Source: Cycas panzhihuaensis (Eukaryota > Cycadophyta). From it: a stretch of 64,000 nucleotides of DNA. Numbering within the stretch: the first letter of the stretch is position 1; each line of letters begins with the position of its first letter. This document shows positions 32,649 to 43,891 of this stretch, piece after piece. The notes under the pieces are model-generated. The model saw only the letters and a list, made by a program, of their open reading frames with translations. It did not search any database and was not told the origin of the DNA. A program made the translations under genes and the position numbers. The stretch lies in NCBI GenBank assembly GCA_023213395.1, contig CM041465.1:35533741-35597740 (forward strand), in the 5' to 3' direction.

Positions 32649-34236
32649 CCCCCTTCTTTGTTTACAATGTTAAGTCGGTTCCAAGACCATCTCTAAATTT
32701 TACAAATTTGTCTCTACCAAGTGGCTTGGTAAAGATATCTGCCGTCTGTTGTTCCGTTGGTCGATATTGAAGTGTAATCTCACCACTGGTGGTGAACTTC
32801 AATATGCTTGGTCCGTGCGTGGAAAACAGGATTCTTTGTTAGCTTGAGAACACTCTAATTGTCACAATGAAGGCTGGTCGGCTGCTGCTGCTGAAATCCA
32901 AGCTCACCAAGAATCCGTCGAAGCCAGATAGCCTCACAAGTGCTATCGCACTTTGTATTCGCTTGGTGGAGGACAAGGTAACATTTGGTTGCTTTTGCAA
33001 CTCCATGAAACATTCTTGAACCAAGGGTAAAAGCAAGAACCCGAGGTAGATTTCCTGCTATCCGGCATCGCCTAATCAGAATCAGAGAACCCCTCCAAAG
33101 TGAAGTTCTCCTTATGTACATACTCAAGTCCAAGCTGCAATGTTCCTTTGATATACTTGAGAATGCGTTTCTTTGCATTCGATGTATCCGATTGGGTTGA
33201 GACATGTAACGAGAGCAAATCCCAACTGCAAATGAAATGTCTGGACGAGTGTTGGTGAGATATATCAAGTTACCAATCAACTGTCGATAGAGAGTGTGAT
33301 CTGTTGGTTCAGCTTCCTCATTGAGAGAAAGCTTGGTGCCGTTCTCCATGGGTGTAGGCGTTGTCTTGCAGTCGTGCATCAATCTGCAAGATGTCCCAAG
33401 AATATTTTGCTTGGGAAATGAAGATATAGCCTGGTTGCTGCCATACCTCAAAGCCTAGAAAGTAATGGAGAAGTCCAAGATCAGTCATCTCAAAACTTCT
33501 CTTCAAATCATCTTGGAGAACATTGATGAGCTTAGTGTCATCACCCGTGATCACTAAGTCATCTACATACAAGGCAATATAAATGACATGGTGATGTTCA
33601 TGTTTGATGTACAAGTTTGGATCAGATGTGGATAGATGAAACCCATGTCTCAAAAAGTATTCATCGTTTTTTGCGTACCATGCCCTAGGAGCTTGTTTCA
33701 AGCCATACAAAGCCTTCTTGAGGCGACATACTAAATGCTCCTTGCCTTGTTCCTTGTAACGGGAGGTTGCTCCAAGTATACCTCCTCTTGAAGATCACCG
33801 CTGAGGAAGGCGCTCTTCACGTCCATCGATATCTGACCCATTTGCATTGTGCACTAAGGCCAAGAGAAGTCGATGGTGTTCATGTTTTGCTCTGGTGCAA
33901 AGGTCTCCTCGTAATCAATTCCTTCTATTTGATTAAACCCCTTTGCCACAAATCTTGCTTTCTGTCGCTTGAGTGTCCCATCAGAATGGAATTTGGTCTT
34001 GTAGACCCATTTACAACTGATTGCCTGTTTGTGTGGAGGCAATTCGACCAAGTCCCAAGTACCATTCTTGTGAATGGATTGAATCTCCTCATCCATGGCA
34101 GCTTTCCAACTATCACTTTGTGAAGCCTTTGAAAAGGTAGTAGGCTCATCAATAGAAAGCACTTCAGCCATAAGTGCAAAGTTTGTTTCTTCTTAGATAC
34201 TTTGATGGACGTTTCCTTCAATGATATGACCATCAC
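32649..34236 (-). pseudogene. pol: Copia-G reverse transcriptase and RNase H
   Basis: RT starts in 33854-34171 (NGTWDLVELP, CKWVYKTKFHSDG, ARFVAKGF). It continues in 33318-33710 (MYGLKQAPRAWYA, and an intact YVDDL box at 33555-33569), then 32855-33451 (DHTLYRQLIGNLIYLTNTRPDISFAVG). RNase H follows to about 32660 with many stops. The purine tract complement (CCCCCTTCTTTG) is at 32649-32660. Confidence 0.85.
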
Positions 34237-34501
34237 ATGCGTTTGAGTGTACCACTTAGGTAACCACGTAATGATGTGGCATGAACCTCAATATCTTACG
34301 GTCTAAGTGTAGGAGCGGCGAGAAGATGAAGTGGAAGGTTCAAGTGGAGCGGATGAAGATGAAGTAGGCAGTGCGGAAGGTGCGGATGAAGAACATGGTG
34401 TGTAAGATTGAGGGAAGGAAGTCCTCAACAATCTTTTTCCCTTTGTCAATGGGGGTTGGATTGATGCCATATCCAACTCTTTTTATCATCCTCAACAAAG
34501 A

Positions 34502-35750
34502 TTACATCTCTTGAGAGATGCATTTTTCTCCCAATGGATCATACAACTTGTAGGCTTTGCTATGGATTGCATATCCTACAAAGATGCATTTAAGGCTATG
34601 TTTGTCCAACTTAGTTCTTTGTTGATCGGTATGTGCATATCTGTGATACACCCGAATGTCCTCAAATGGTGATAGTTGGCTTCTTACCGGACCATGCCTC
34701 CTCGGGTGTGATATTGGTGATCTTTGTTGTAGGACTTCGATTGGCCACATAGGCATTTGTAAGAAATGCTTGACCCGATAGCTCTTGGAAGCCCTTTTGC
34801 ATGCATCATTGTTCGGCTTTATTAGCCAAAGTTCTATTCATCCTCCTCGGAGACTCCATTTCTTTGAGGAGTATGAGGAGTCGTGAGTTGTCTCCAAATT
34901 CCATTATCCTTGCAAAATTGGTTGAATTCATTTGAAGTGAATTCACCTCCATTATCGACCTTAATGTGCCAATTGAGTAGCGATTCATTTTCTACTTCCT
35001 TGAACTCTTTGAACTTGGAGAAGGCTTGATTTTTGCTTTAGGAAGTAGACCCGGACTTTGTGAGAGAAGTCATCAATAAAAGATATGTAGTACAATGCTC
35101 CTCCAAAGGAGTGGGTGGACATGGGTCCACACAAGTCCAGTGAACTAATTGCAAAGGATAAGATGCACGCCATGCTTTGCCTTTAGGAAAAAGGCGTAGA
35201 TGTTGTGTCCCCATTATGCAAGCTTCGCAAAGACATTTTGAACCATACATTTTGGAAGCCCATACACCATGCGTTTGTATGTCATCTGCTTGATTGTCTA
35301 GGCTTAAATGTCCTGACGTTGATGCCATAATGAATTTTTGACAAAGATGTGGAACCAAAGTAAGCAGAATTAAGAGTAATATTATTGGCATCCAACTTGT
35401 AAAGACCTTGATCCTCATAGGCTATAGCTATGATCTGATCATCTTTGTCACAAATAATACATTTCCCATTCTTAAATAGTACACTCATGTGTTGCTTGTT
35501 CATCTGGCTAACAGAGAGCAGATTCTTCTCCATAGAAGGAATGAAGTAGGCATCCTTTGTTGGGAAATGATGAGGAAGAATTTTGAGGAGAATGAAAAGG
35601 AGCTATGGTGCCTATTCACGAAACCTCAAGCGATTCGAGATTTCCAAAGGTCACTAAATGACCTTTACCTTTCTTGATGTTGCATAGGAGTTCTTCACTC
35701 CCTGTCATATGTCGAGTGGCTCCTGAATCGACAATCCAAGTGTTGTCAAC
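34502..35750 (-). pseudogene. pol: Copia-G protease, GAG-pre-integrase and integrase
   Basis: Protease site DSGATRHMTG with Trp before it (about 35690-35735). GAG-pre-integrase (MEKNLLSVSQMNKQHMSV, 35533 down), then the zinc region (CEACIMGTQHLRLFPKGK near 35190). The integrase core holds FGGALYYISFIDDFSHKV (about 35080-35150) and the R(M)NRTLANKA block near 34810. The C-terminal part is in 34502-34756 (KLDKHSLKCIFVGYA). Frame changes at about 35040 and 34760. Confidence 0.85.
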
Positions 35751-36800
35751 CTTGGATGATTGGTATGCACAAAGTAGTTTGTCGTCATTGGCAAACTGAT
35801 TATAATGGCGTTGGTAGCCATTTCTTTGACCCCCCCCCTCCTCGTGGACCTCCTCGATAGGCACCTCGATTTGGTCGAGGGGAAAGCTAACGATCTGTCT
35901 GTTGGAACCTCTGTTGAAACTGATGTCGTGGCTGCTGATGTCTTTGACGATCTGCTTGCTTCTTTCTGCACTCAGGTGCAATGTGGCCAGGAATGCCACA
36001 ATAATGGCATACGACATTGGATTTGGAAGATCCAATGTTCATATTTCAAACCGCTTTGTGAATGCGGTTTTGGATTTTTGATTTGTCTTGGCCCTTGCTG
36101 TGAAAGCACCTGATGTAGATGGTTCTTCATTATCCTTAGCATAAATTTGTTCTTCTTGAAGTAATAAGCTTTCAAGTTGATTGGTATCATCCCCTTAGTG
36201 AACCATCTCGTGTAGTTGATGATATAAAGCCATTGTAGTCCTTTGGCAATGCTTTTGTGATGGAGGCTATGATTTCATCTCTTGTAGTTGGACTACCTAA
36301 AGTAGTTAATTCATTACAAACCTCCTTAACAGAGGACATGAATGCCGACATTGGCCTTACAAATTTGATGGAGTATAATTTAGCTTTTATCATCAAAATG
36401 CGAGCTTCATCTCGCCTTTCATACAAAGAGGACAAGGTGTCCCATGCTTCTTTAGAAGATAGTGCAGAAGTAATATTTTGGTCTACATGTATGTCCACAA
36501 CCATACGAATGAAAGCCAAGGCAATTTCGTCTTTGGCCTCCCATGCGAGAACAAGTTGAACATCCACAGTGCGGGTTGATTATCATTAACCACAAGTGTA
36601 GGATTGGGGATTCTTCGAAACATATCCCAGAACTCATTCATTATCAAGAGATTTTTGTGATTCTTTTCCATTCTTGATAATTTGATTGCCCAGATTAGCC
36701 TTATGGTACAAGCATTAAGCATATTTATGGCGACCATCTTTCCACTTGAGTAACACTTGAAGCTAGCGAGATAACTTGGAGACTTCAAAAGCTTCGTCGC
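35750..36800 (-). pseudogene. gag: Copia-G gag with intact zinc knuckle
   Basis: Copia gag on the minus strand. The best stretch is 36187-36567 (SKEAWDTLSSLYERRDEARI, then ALPKDYNGFI). A perfect C-X2-C-X4-H-X4-C knuckle (CHYCGIPGHIAPEC) lies at about 35970-36015. The N-terminal part around 36560-36790 is frame-shifted. It aligns by eye with the gag of Copia-J at 61822. Confidence 0.8.
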
Positions 36801-38962
36801 TTAAGACCCACCTTCAAACAACACCACTAGTCCTGATCTTACAAGAAGATCCAATAACCAATGGGGTGAAGAGAGGTGGAGGACTCTGGCTAATGAGGTG
36901 GAGGACCAAGTTAAATCTAGGACAAGGCAGGTAGGGTTGATCTGCATGGACGTACCATGCTTTCCCTAGGATTCACAGCCCCAATAACACCCTTTTCGAA
37001 CCTCCTTTGCCTCAAGCAACCTTAATTGTCGTGCACTGACCGTACGGTCGGTTGGTCCCCTAGGGAATGCACCAAGCTTAAGGTTAATTCAGAGGCAAGG
37101 TTTGAACCTTTCGAGCCTCTCCAACGAGTTTTAAATTCACTTTTAAATAAGTCTAAGTGAATCTTCTTACTTGGATTTTTATGCCTTTTGGTTTACAAAG
37201 AATGAGCACAAAGCAGTTTCAAGTGCTTTAGATCCAAGTGAGGTGCTATATGCTTGAGTACAATGATAAAGTACTTTGAGTACTTAAAAGCGATGTAAGG
37301 AACCTTTGATGACAAGACAAAGAGGGTTCCTTTTAAGCTCAAAATCTGATGAAATGATGAAATGTACTCAAGAAATTGCTCCAAAGTCCAACACAAACTC
37401 CACACAGCAGTTGTTGAGACTTAAAAGGTCTCAACAATCCAACAAGAAAATTGTGATTTTATTAATTTTCACAATGAGCCTTCTTTTTGAACTTAAGAAG
37501 GCCAAGGTCACCATGCAAGGTGCCAAAAGACTGAAGTTAGGTGAGAATTTTCTTCACCTTTACAATGAAAATATTCCTCTTGATCACAATAATTAAGCTC
37601 AATGATGCTTTAATAGCATGAAAGTGTGCTAAAAAAAGCTTAAAACAGTAAGTACACAAGTACTTTTGAGAATCAAGATTGCCAAAAAAAAGTTTTTAAG
37701 TAGGCCCAGCTAAAAAGTGTTTTTATAATTTCCCCCCCTTGAGAAATTTAAAAAAAAAAAAAACTCTTAAAATCTTTTAAAAGAAATGAGTCACATGAGA
37801 AGAAAAGGCATTTTGTTAAAAAAATGCTATCAAGAGTTGAATTTCCAAAGTCGGTGACTTGGCACTTTCTTTGAAATTTGGGTCGACAGGCAATCAATGA
37901 AATGGTCAATGAGTGAAAAGTGCACTCAATGAGTGGACAGTGTAATCAATGAGTCTTGAGATGAACCGGCGATCGAGATGAGTTGGAGTGAATGTGAAAT
38001 GGAATGAAGAGGACAATCTGTCTTTGAAATTTGTCAATATGAGTCGGCAATGAGAAGATGAGTGGCGGTGAGATGATGACACCGGCGACTAAAGATGAGT
38101 TGGCGGCGATTTTGAGAGATCTTTGGGCGGTGGTGGACGAGAGAAGTCTAACGAGGACAACTTCTTGACTTGGCGATGCCAACTTTCAAAGACCGAGTCT
38201 TGTTGTGTCGATGTGGCGATCTGCGTTGAGTTGGCGGTGAGCGATGAGTTGGCGATATGGAGTCCGGTGGTAGTATGACTAAACGATGATGACTAAACAG
38301 TATGTTGAGTTGGCGACCTTCTTAGCGATCTTCCGAGATGAGGCGGGGTGCTCTTGGCGCCTAAAGTGTTGATGTGGCGGTGGCGGTGGAGATAATCTTG
38401 GTATCGATTCTGGAGCCGAGTCGCAATGTTGAGTTGAGTTGGACCGTGCACTAGCGAGTAGGCTTGCCGGAAATATTCTTGATTTGGCACTTTGAAATGA
38501 GAGTGAAAGAGCATTTGGACTCACGATGACTTGAGATGATTTGGACTTCTTGAGATGTCAAGTCTTGAGTTGGCGCTTGATGCCAATCTTTGATCTTGAG
38601 ATGTCAAGTGTTGAGTTGGCGCTTGATGCCAATCCGGATCTTGACTCGCCAGCATAATGATAGCTAGACCTTTTTGCCGAGTCAATATAATATGAGCCGG
38701 CACCAAAGTGCCGATCGTGCTTAATGAAAATCGGCAATTCTAGATCGCTTAGTTGGCGTGATCAAGTCTTTGATGCTTAGAGTGGATCAGGCCGACTCAC
38801 CGAGGAAGAGTTGGCGCCTTTGAATGTCTTTGAACCGGAGCTCACCGACTTGGCCGAAAATCGGCCGAGTCTTGATTGTCAAGAGATTTCCTCAAAACAA
38901 AATGACAGAGATAGAAAAAAAGCTAATAAGACGTAACAGAGACCTTAAGGCTCGATACTAAA
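36801..38962 (-). other. Copia-G leader, about 2.1 kb, with GA-rich repeats
   Basis: Noncoding between LTR and gag. Around 37900-38880 it is rich in recurring GAGTTGGCG, GATGAG and CTTGA(G/T)ATG motifs and GC-richer than its surroundings. It holds a poly-A run at 37747-37762. A degenerate primer site, whose complement reads GCTCGATACTAAA, abuts the 5' LTR at 38950-38962. The frames 38279-38524 and 37946-38182 are not supported. Confidence 0.5.
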
Positions 38963-39540
38963 TGTGGAAAATGGGCATTAGGCCACATTAATCCCAAGAT
39001 CATAAGTACAATCACAATACTATAAATGCATGAAAGCATGAAAGCATAAAGAGCACAAACTGAAATAGGAGCAAGAGAAAATGATACCCAATATGTGGGG
39101 TTGGAATTGGTCCAACCTCCCAAGAAGAAAACAGTTTGATTAGCAAACTGATAGCATAACAATACTGACCCAACTCTCCTTATGAGACAATGAGGAGAGG
39201 TCTCTTTATATAGAGTGAAATGAGAGACCTAGGGCCTTGGATGTTTGACAAGTGTCAAACATCCAAGATACATGACTTGGATCATGAGCAAAAGTGCTTG
39301 GATCCTCACCTAAGGCCTTGGATGTTTGACAAGTGTCAAACATCCAAGATACATCACTTGGATTACTCAAAAAGGTGCATGAGGGTCCATTGACCCTTTA
39401 GTGACAACGTTGTGTCACTAGAAAGAATGTGGGTGTGCACTTTATCACTTAAGTGATAAGTCACCCCTAAAGTATAAAGTGCATATATTACATGAAAAAT
39501 AAAAGTACATTCACTTAACATTTAAACATAAGGTTTAACA
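38963..39540 (-). repeat. Copia-G 5' LTR, 578 bp, with twin hairpins
   Basis: TGTGGAAAATGGG to GGTTTAACA on +. TATA box on the minus strand near 39203-39215. Two copies of a perfect 14-bp stem, 4-base loop hairpin (CTTGGATGTTTGAC, loop AAGT) are at 39236-39267 and 39317-39348, upstream of the TATA box in LTR sense. Confidence 0.9.
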
Positions 39541-40373
39541 AATTGGTCTTAGTTTATTATTCCTTCTTCCAACCAATGTTCTCCACAATGTTTCAAGTGG
39601 GAAATTCCATATAGTGGTTCTTCATAAAAGGGCTTCACATAATCTCCAACGTATTCTCCATGATTTCTATCTTCTGGAGTGGTAAGTTTGTTTCCTAGAC
39701 CAGAATCTCTAGGGATACTCTCAGCAAGTTCCTTTTCTTCTTCCTTAAATTTGGCACCGATGGTTGAAAAAGATCTTCAGCTAGGTAGGTGTACCTCTAA
39801 AGAAGATGAGGAAGGTTTGTTACTTCCTTCCTCGGGCTGGGATGGGGGTGGGGAAGGGCAGTCTACCTCAAGACCCACACTGGAGGTAGAGGGAAGGTTA
39901 GGGTTAGAGAGGGTTGGGGTATTAGGAGGTGAATTAGGGTAAGGTTTTGGATTAAAAGGGGGATTTGGGTTTGGGTCTAGGTTTTTAATGTTATTATTAA
40001 CACTCGTATAATCAACAAATTTAGATCTAATATCAACATCCTCGGTTGCATTCTGAGAAAGTAGATTACACCTATAGGATGAGGGATTGACTTTGTATGC
40101 GTCTTATAGCCAACAATCTACAAATCTCATCCTATTTTCGTCGTCTGAAGAGTTATATATTTCTCCAAAGTAAGTCGGTTCTGCTTCTTGGCAGTCGATT
40201 AATTTGGTAGGTTCTTCGGCAGTATGATAGAGATTCTCTTCATCGAGGGAAGAGGCTGTCGTTTCACTTACAACAGTCGTACTGGATCCCTCGTCTGGTA
40301 TCATCTCAATGGAGTTCCTCCCCAACATTGGTAATACCACTTTATTCCCATTATCCGATAAAGTGAATGTCAC
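39541..40373 (-). pseudogene. pol: Gypsy-F acidic linker after protease
   Basis: Minus strand frame 40104-40373 is acidic and Ser/Thr-rich (MIPDEGSSTTVVSETTASSL). Below it a Pro/Asn-rich and Glu-rich stretch continues to 39545 in one frame with few stops (EEEKELAESIPRDSGLGNKL, then YGISHLKHCGEHWLEE). It then runs, across Copia-G, straight into the integrase tail at 32335. No RT motif is found in it. Confidence 0.55.
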
Positions 40374-40379
40374 ATTCTT

Positions 40380-40895
40380 CTAGTTTTGGAGGCACTGGGT
40401 CTTGTATAGCCAAGGCCTCCCCAATAATGCTGGATAGGGTGTTGCTCCCTTTTCTGTTTCTACGATCGTAAAGTCAATTTTTACTATGATTCCTGCTACA
40501 TCGACTTTGATGTCGGCCAACCTCCCCACTGGTCGTACTAATAATTCATTAGCCAACTTTAACGAATATGTCGCTACCTCCAGTTTCGGGCTTCCCAGTT
40601 TCTGCCATGTTGATGCAGGTAGTACGTTGACGACTGCGCCCCCATCGACAATTACTTTCGGGAATGTTTCTCCCAATACCACCATTGTCACCATGGGATC
40701 CATGTCGAATGATGGCATCACTTTCTTTAAATTTTTCGTAATTCCGCATTGTAATATCCCTCCTTTAATCCAATCAATTACTTGGCATAGGGGAATAGTT
40801 AATTGTAGTTGTTTTACCAAATTCTCCATTAGCAACAACATTCTTGGAATGTCCTCAGCTGGTAATCCTTTGAATAATTCTTCCATCTGTACCAT
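40380..40895 (-). pseudogene. pol: Gypsy-F aspartic protease
   Basis: 171-residue open frame on the minus strand. Active site DGGA within VIVDGGAVVNVLPASTWQKL (about 40610-40670), where D-S/T-G is replaced by D-G-G, then the flap region, and YPALLGRPWLYK near the end, the usual second protease motif. It is the least damaged part of Gypsy-F. Upstream is a stop at 40896-40900 that separates it from gag. Confidence 0.8.
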
Positions 40896-41261
40896 TTGAG
40901 GCTATACCTTTGGTTCTTCTGGTACGTTATCTTTCTCTTTTTTCTTGTTTTTCCTTACGTATACATATTTGGTTTCTGGCTTCCCCATTGGTAATGCACT
41001 TTCTTCTTGAGCTAAGCCCTCCAACACTTGTTTCACTTGTTTAAACCGATTTATTTCTGTCTACGAATTCGGATATCCTTCGTTTTCTTTCTCCCTTTGT
41101 TTGTTTTGGACTTTCACATTTTTGCTCTCCGGTATAATTGTCATTAGGTTAGTGGCTTTAGCTTTCCCTTTATAGTCCTCTGTTTTATGCTCACTTGGTC
41201 CGCAGTTGTTACATATGAACGGTTTTTGTTCGTATTCTCGTTTGGTTGGGCAGTCGGATTT

Positions 41262-42939
41262 CTAGTGCCCAAATTGTAGACAGATGAGGCATCTTCCCAT
41301 TGGTTGTTTCTTCTTCGAGGGCTCCTGTGTGCCCCTCGTTGTATAAACGTTCCGAGGCGGGTTGCCTCCCCTTCCCCTACCTTGTCCTCTGTATGCTTTT
41401 CGTCTTGGATTATAGAAGCAATCTTTGGTCATATGCGTATCCATATCGCATATGTGGCACCATTTGTCCCTTTGGTGCAATGCGCTATTTTTCGGGTTGA
41501 GTTCACATTCTTTAGTCGTATGTGAATTTTCCTCACAGATATGGCACCATTTTGTCACTCTACCTTCATGGTCTTTCTTTTTTGTCGTTTTCTCTTCTCT
41601 GTTGTTTCTTATTTTCAGTCTCGCCACTTCCTTTCTTAGGGCTTCTAATTCTGATTCCTCTTCTGCTACTCCCACCTGGTAGAAGGGTCAATTATACTGG
41701 TGTTGTTTGATCTCCCTGATTTCCTCTTGTAATCTCAATAGGAGGGAGTCGTGTCCTCCAAATGCGCATCCATCTCCATCTCAAAGTCCAGTGCTAACTC
41801 TTGGGCATTTTTGAATGACTTTAATGGATGGGCATGCATCATAGCTCTCAATTTCTCATTCAATCCCCTGACAAAATAATTCTTCATATTGTGGTCAGTT
41901 ACCATTTCATTAATCATACTGGCCGCAATAATTTTCATTCTGCTGATATAAGTTAACACTGATTCTCCTGCCCTTTGTTTGATTTCCCTAAGGGCAATTT
42001 CCACCGCTTCGTTGCTTCAGAATTTTTGGAATCTTTCCTCGAAGGATTTCTTTATTTTCGCCCATGAATCATTCTTATTTATTTCTTTGTACCATGCCAA
42101 CGGTACTCCCCTTAGTGTACAGGCGAATCTGACTTTTATCTCGTCTTCGTCTGTAATCTTCTTCACGTCAATCAGATTCTGAAAGAGGTATACGTGTTCG
42201 ACTGCATCCGAAGCGTCGTTGAAAATCAACTTCCCAAAATCTCTGTAATCATCCATCTTGGGAGATTGTAATGGTGGTGATTCTTCCCTTTTCTCCTCCT
42301 TACTGGATTTTGTCTCCTTCCCTTCACTTCTCCTTTGGAGATGTATTTGGAGTGCCTACTGCAATATTATCTTTCCCAAATAACGGATTCTTAAATGGGG
42401 TTTTAAGATGTATAGGTTCTAATACACCTGGCACTTGTATTGTTAATGGTGTCACTGTTATATATGACTGATCAGATCCCCTGTCTGATGAGTCCTCAAA
42501 AAGCTGCCTTGTTAGCTTATTTTCCCAATATGCCGAGGGACCTTCCTCCGCCTTCTTCTCGCTATCACTTAGATCCTTCAGACTATCCTCCACAGGTATA
42601 CTTCCCTCTTTTGTTATAGTGTCTTTATATTCTTCATCCACTTTTGGTTTTTCTTCATATTTTGGGCTAAACAAGTCATCCTTGATTGAAATTTGGTGTT
42701 AGTACCATCTGCTCGCCATTAGTTCCCTCTCCTTGTTCTTGAGGTGTCTGGGCTCCACTTGCCTCAGATTCTTCAACGGACTGTCCCTTAGTCTCGTTGT
42801 TCTGCGAACTTAATCTCCATGCCCTTCTCAGTTTTGACTCTTTTGACCATCGTAATGCCCTCTGTCTGCTTGTTTCTTTCCCTTTAGGTGAAGTATCCTT
42901 TTGTGGCTCTTCCGCTTTTGAAGGCCTCTTAGGTGGCAT
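41262..42939 (-). pseudogene. gag: Gypsy-F gag with four zinc knuckles
   Basis: ATG at 42939 (MPPKRPSKAEEP), a charged N-terminal part with a shift near 42680. The capsid-like core is in 42017-42256 (KITDEDEIKVRFACTLRGVP, LAWYKEINKN) and 41735-42004. A coiled-coil stretch follows (ESELEALRKEVARLK). Knuckles: CHICEENSHTTKEC, CHICDMDTHMTKDC, CLICLQFGH(stop)KSDC and CNNCGPSEHKTEDY, the last with its final Cys changed to Tyr (41160-41570). Four knuckles is more than usual. Confidence 0.85.
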
Positions 42940-43065
42940 TGGAAGGTCCCCTGGCTGCCAGAGGCTTAGTTACAGCCTGCCATCACGACGACAGCCAGGG
43001 TCCTCTGCCCTTTACACATTCCTTCTTTTGAAACTCCTGGGCCCTGTCCCTCTTCAATGGACGTA

Positions 43066-43079
43066 GGCAACAGAACCAA
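43066..43079 (-). promoter_or_regulatory. Gypsy-F primer binding site
   Basis: Minus strand TTGGTTCTGTTGCC directly after the 5' LTR end. Identical to that of Gypsy-E at 17061-17074. Confidence 0.75.
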
Positions 43080-43891
43080 TGTTGACTTTGGTTTCCCACT
43101 GCACTTGTGGGAAGGTTACACTTGTCAAGGTTACACAGGTTATAGTCTAGTTTAGGACACAGTCAACATCATTATCCACATATATTCCACATGATTATCT
43201 CACAACGGCACACAGCAGTACATAAATCAGCACATATTCTACATTCAATCCTTGCAACACAGAGAATAAACAATTTCCACGTAACTTCTTATTTCATTAA
43301 GCAATAGTTCTTTTACACAAGGTGTTGGAATGCATTCCCTGTGCATTCCAGCCTCGTACATTCACTCTGTTACATGCATACCCAGCAAGTACACATCAAA
43401 ATATATAGCTTCAGGCTGCTGTCATGCATACTGATCTCCGTACCAATGCGTACTAGTATACTTGGCTCTCACCCTAACCGAACGATCTTTAGGAAGCCTC
43501 ATAAATACGCTCCTTAGTGTCTTTTCACTGAAGGGTTATGACTGTTTTTCATAACTGTACCTTTTCAGTCAAGCATACCTCTTCCTAACCATTTGTTGGT
43601 TTCCTTAATTGACTGTTTTTAACTCGTCCATACGTACATCTGACATCACCCTGTGCCCCTTCCGCCCGCCTTCTCATGCGTCTGCCCTCGCTTGCTTGCG
43701 TTACGCACGGAGGCACGTATCTATGTTGCGTACCTTTACAGTGCACGCACTTGTCATAATGCACTGCAATGCTAGATTTTTCACTTTTTGCTACATATGT
43801 ACCTCCGTACGGTCCGTACCTGCACAGCCCAAGGATACTCGGCCTCTCTCTGGTCTGCCCATAGCCCAGCATGTCACATTATGCTCCAACA
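43080..43891 (-). repeat. Gypsy-F 5' LTR, 812 bp
   Basis: On + from TGTTGACTTTGG to GCTCCAACA. Partner of 29250-30057. The GTAC-motif region between 43600 and 43830 has diverged strongly between the copies. Confidence 0.85.

Larger units (their letters stand above)
32341..39540 (-). mobile_element. Copia-G, Ty1/copia retrotransposon
   Basis: Complete order on the minus strand: 5' LTR (38963-39540), weak primer site, leader, gag, protease, integrase, RT, RNase H, purine tract and 3' LTR (32341-32648). An exact 5-bp TSD (AATTG at 32336-32340 and 39541-39545) defines the ends. The coding region has several stops and frameshifts. It is the same family as Copia-B. Confidence 0.9.
29250..43891 (-). 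mobile_element. Gypsy-F, Ty3/gypsy element with gag-protease but no RT core, interrupted by Copia-G
   Basis: LTRs of about 810 bp bound, on the minus strand, a primer site, gag, four zinc knuckles, protease, an acidic linker, a short integrase tail, a tandem array and an extra ORF. RT, RNase H and the integrase core are missing. Flanks GGAGT (29245-29249) and AGAGT (43892-43896) match at four of five. Copia-G was inserted between linker and integrase tail. So the RT core had already been lost, or was never there, when Copia-G arrived. A non-autonomous derivative of a Tat-like lineage is likely. Confidence 0.8.

Noticed and set aside
39679-39942. Plus-strand frame of 87 residues, Gly- and Ser-rich
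   Set aside because: Antisense to the Gypsy-F linker, which reads on the minus strand into the integrase tail.
40486-40899. Plus-strand frame of 137 residues
   Set aside because: Exact antisense of the Gypsy-F protease, which has its active-site and LLGRPWL motifs.
41300-41710. Several plus-strand frames with hydrophobic runs like membrane segments
   Set aside because: Antisense of the zinc-knuckle part of Gypsy-F gag; the hydrophobic look is the complement of Lys/Glu codons.
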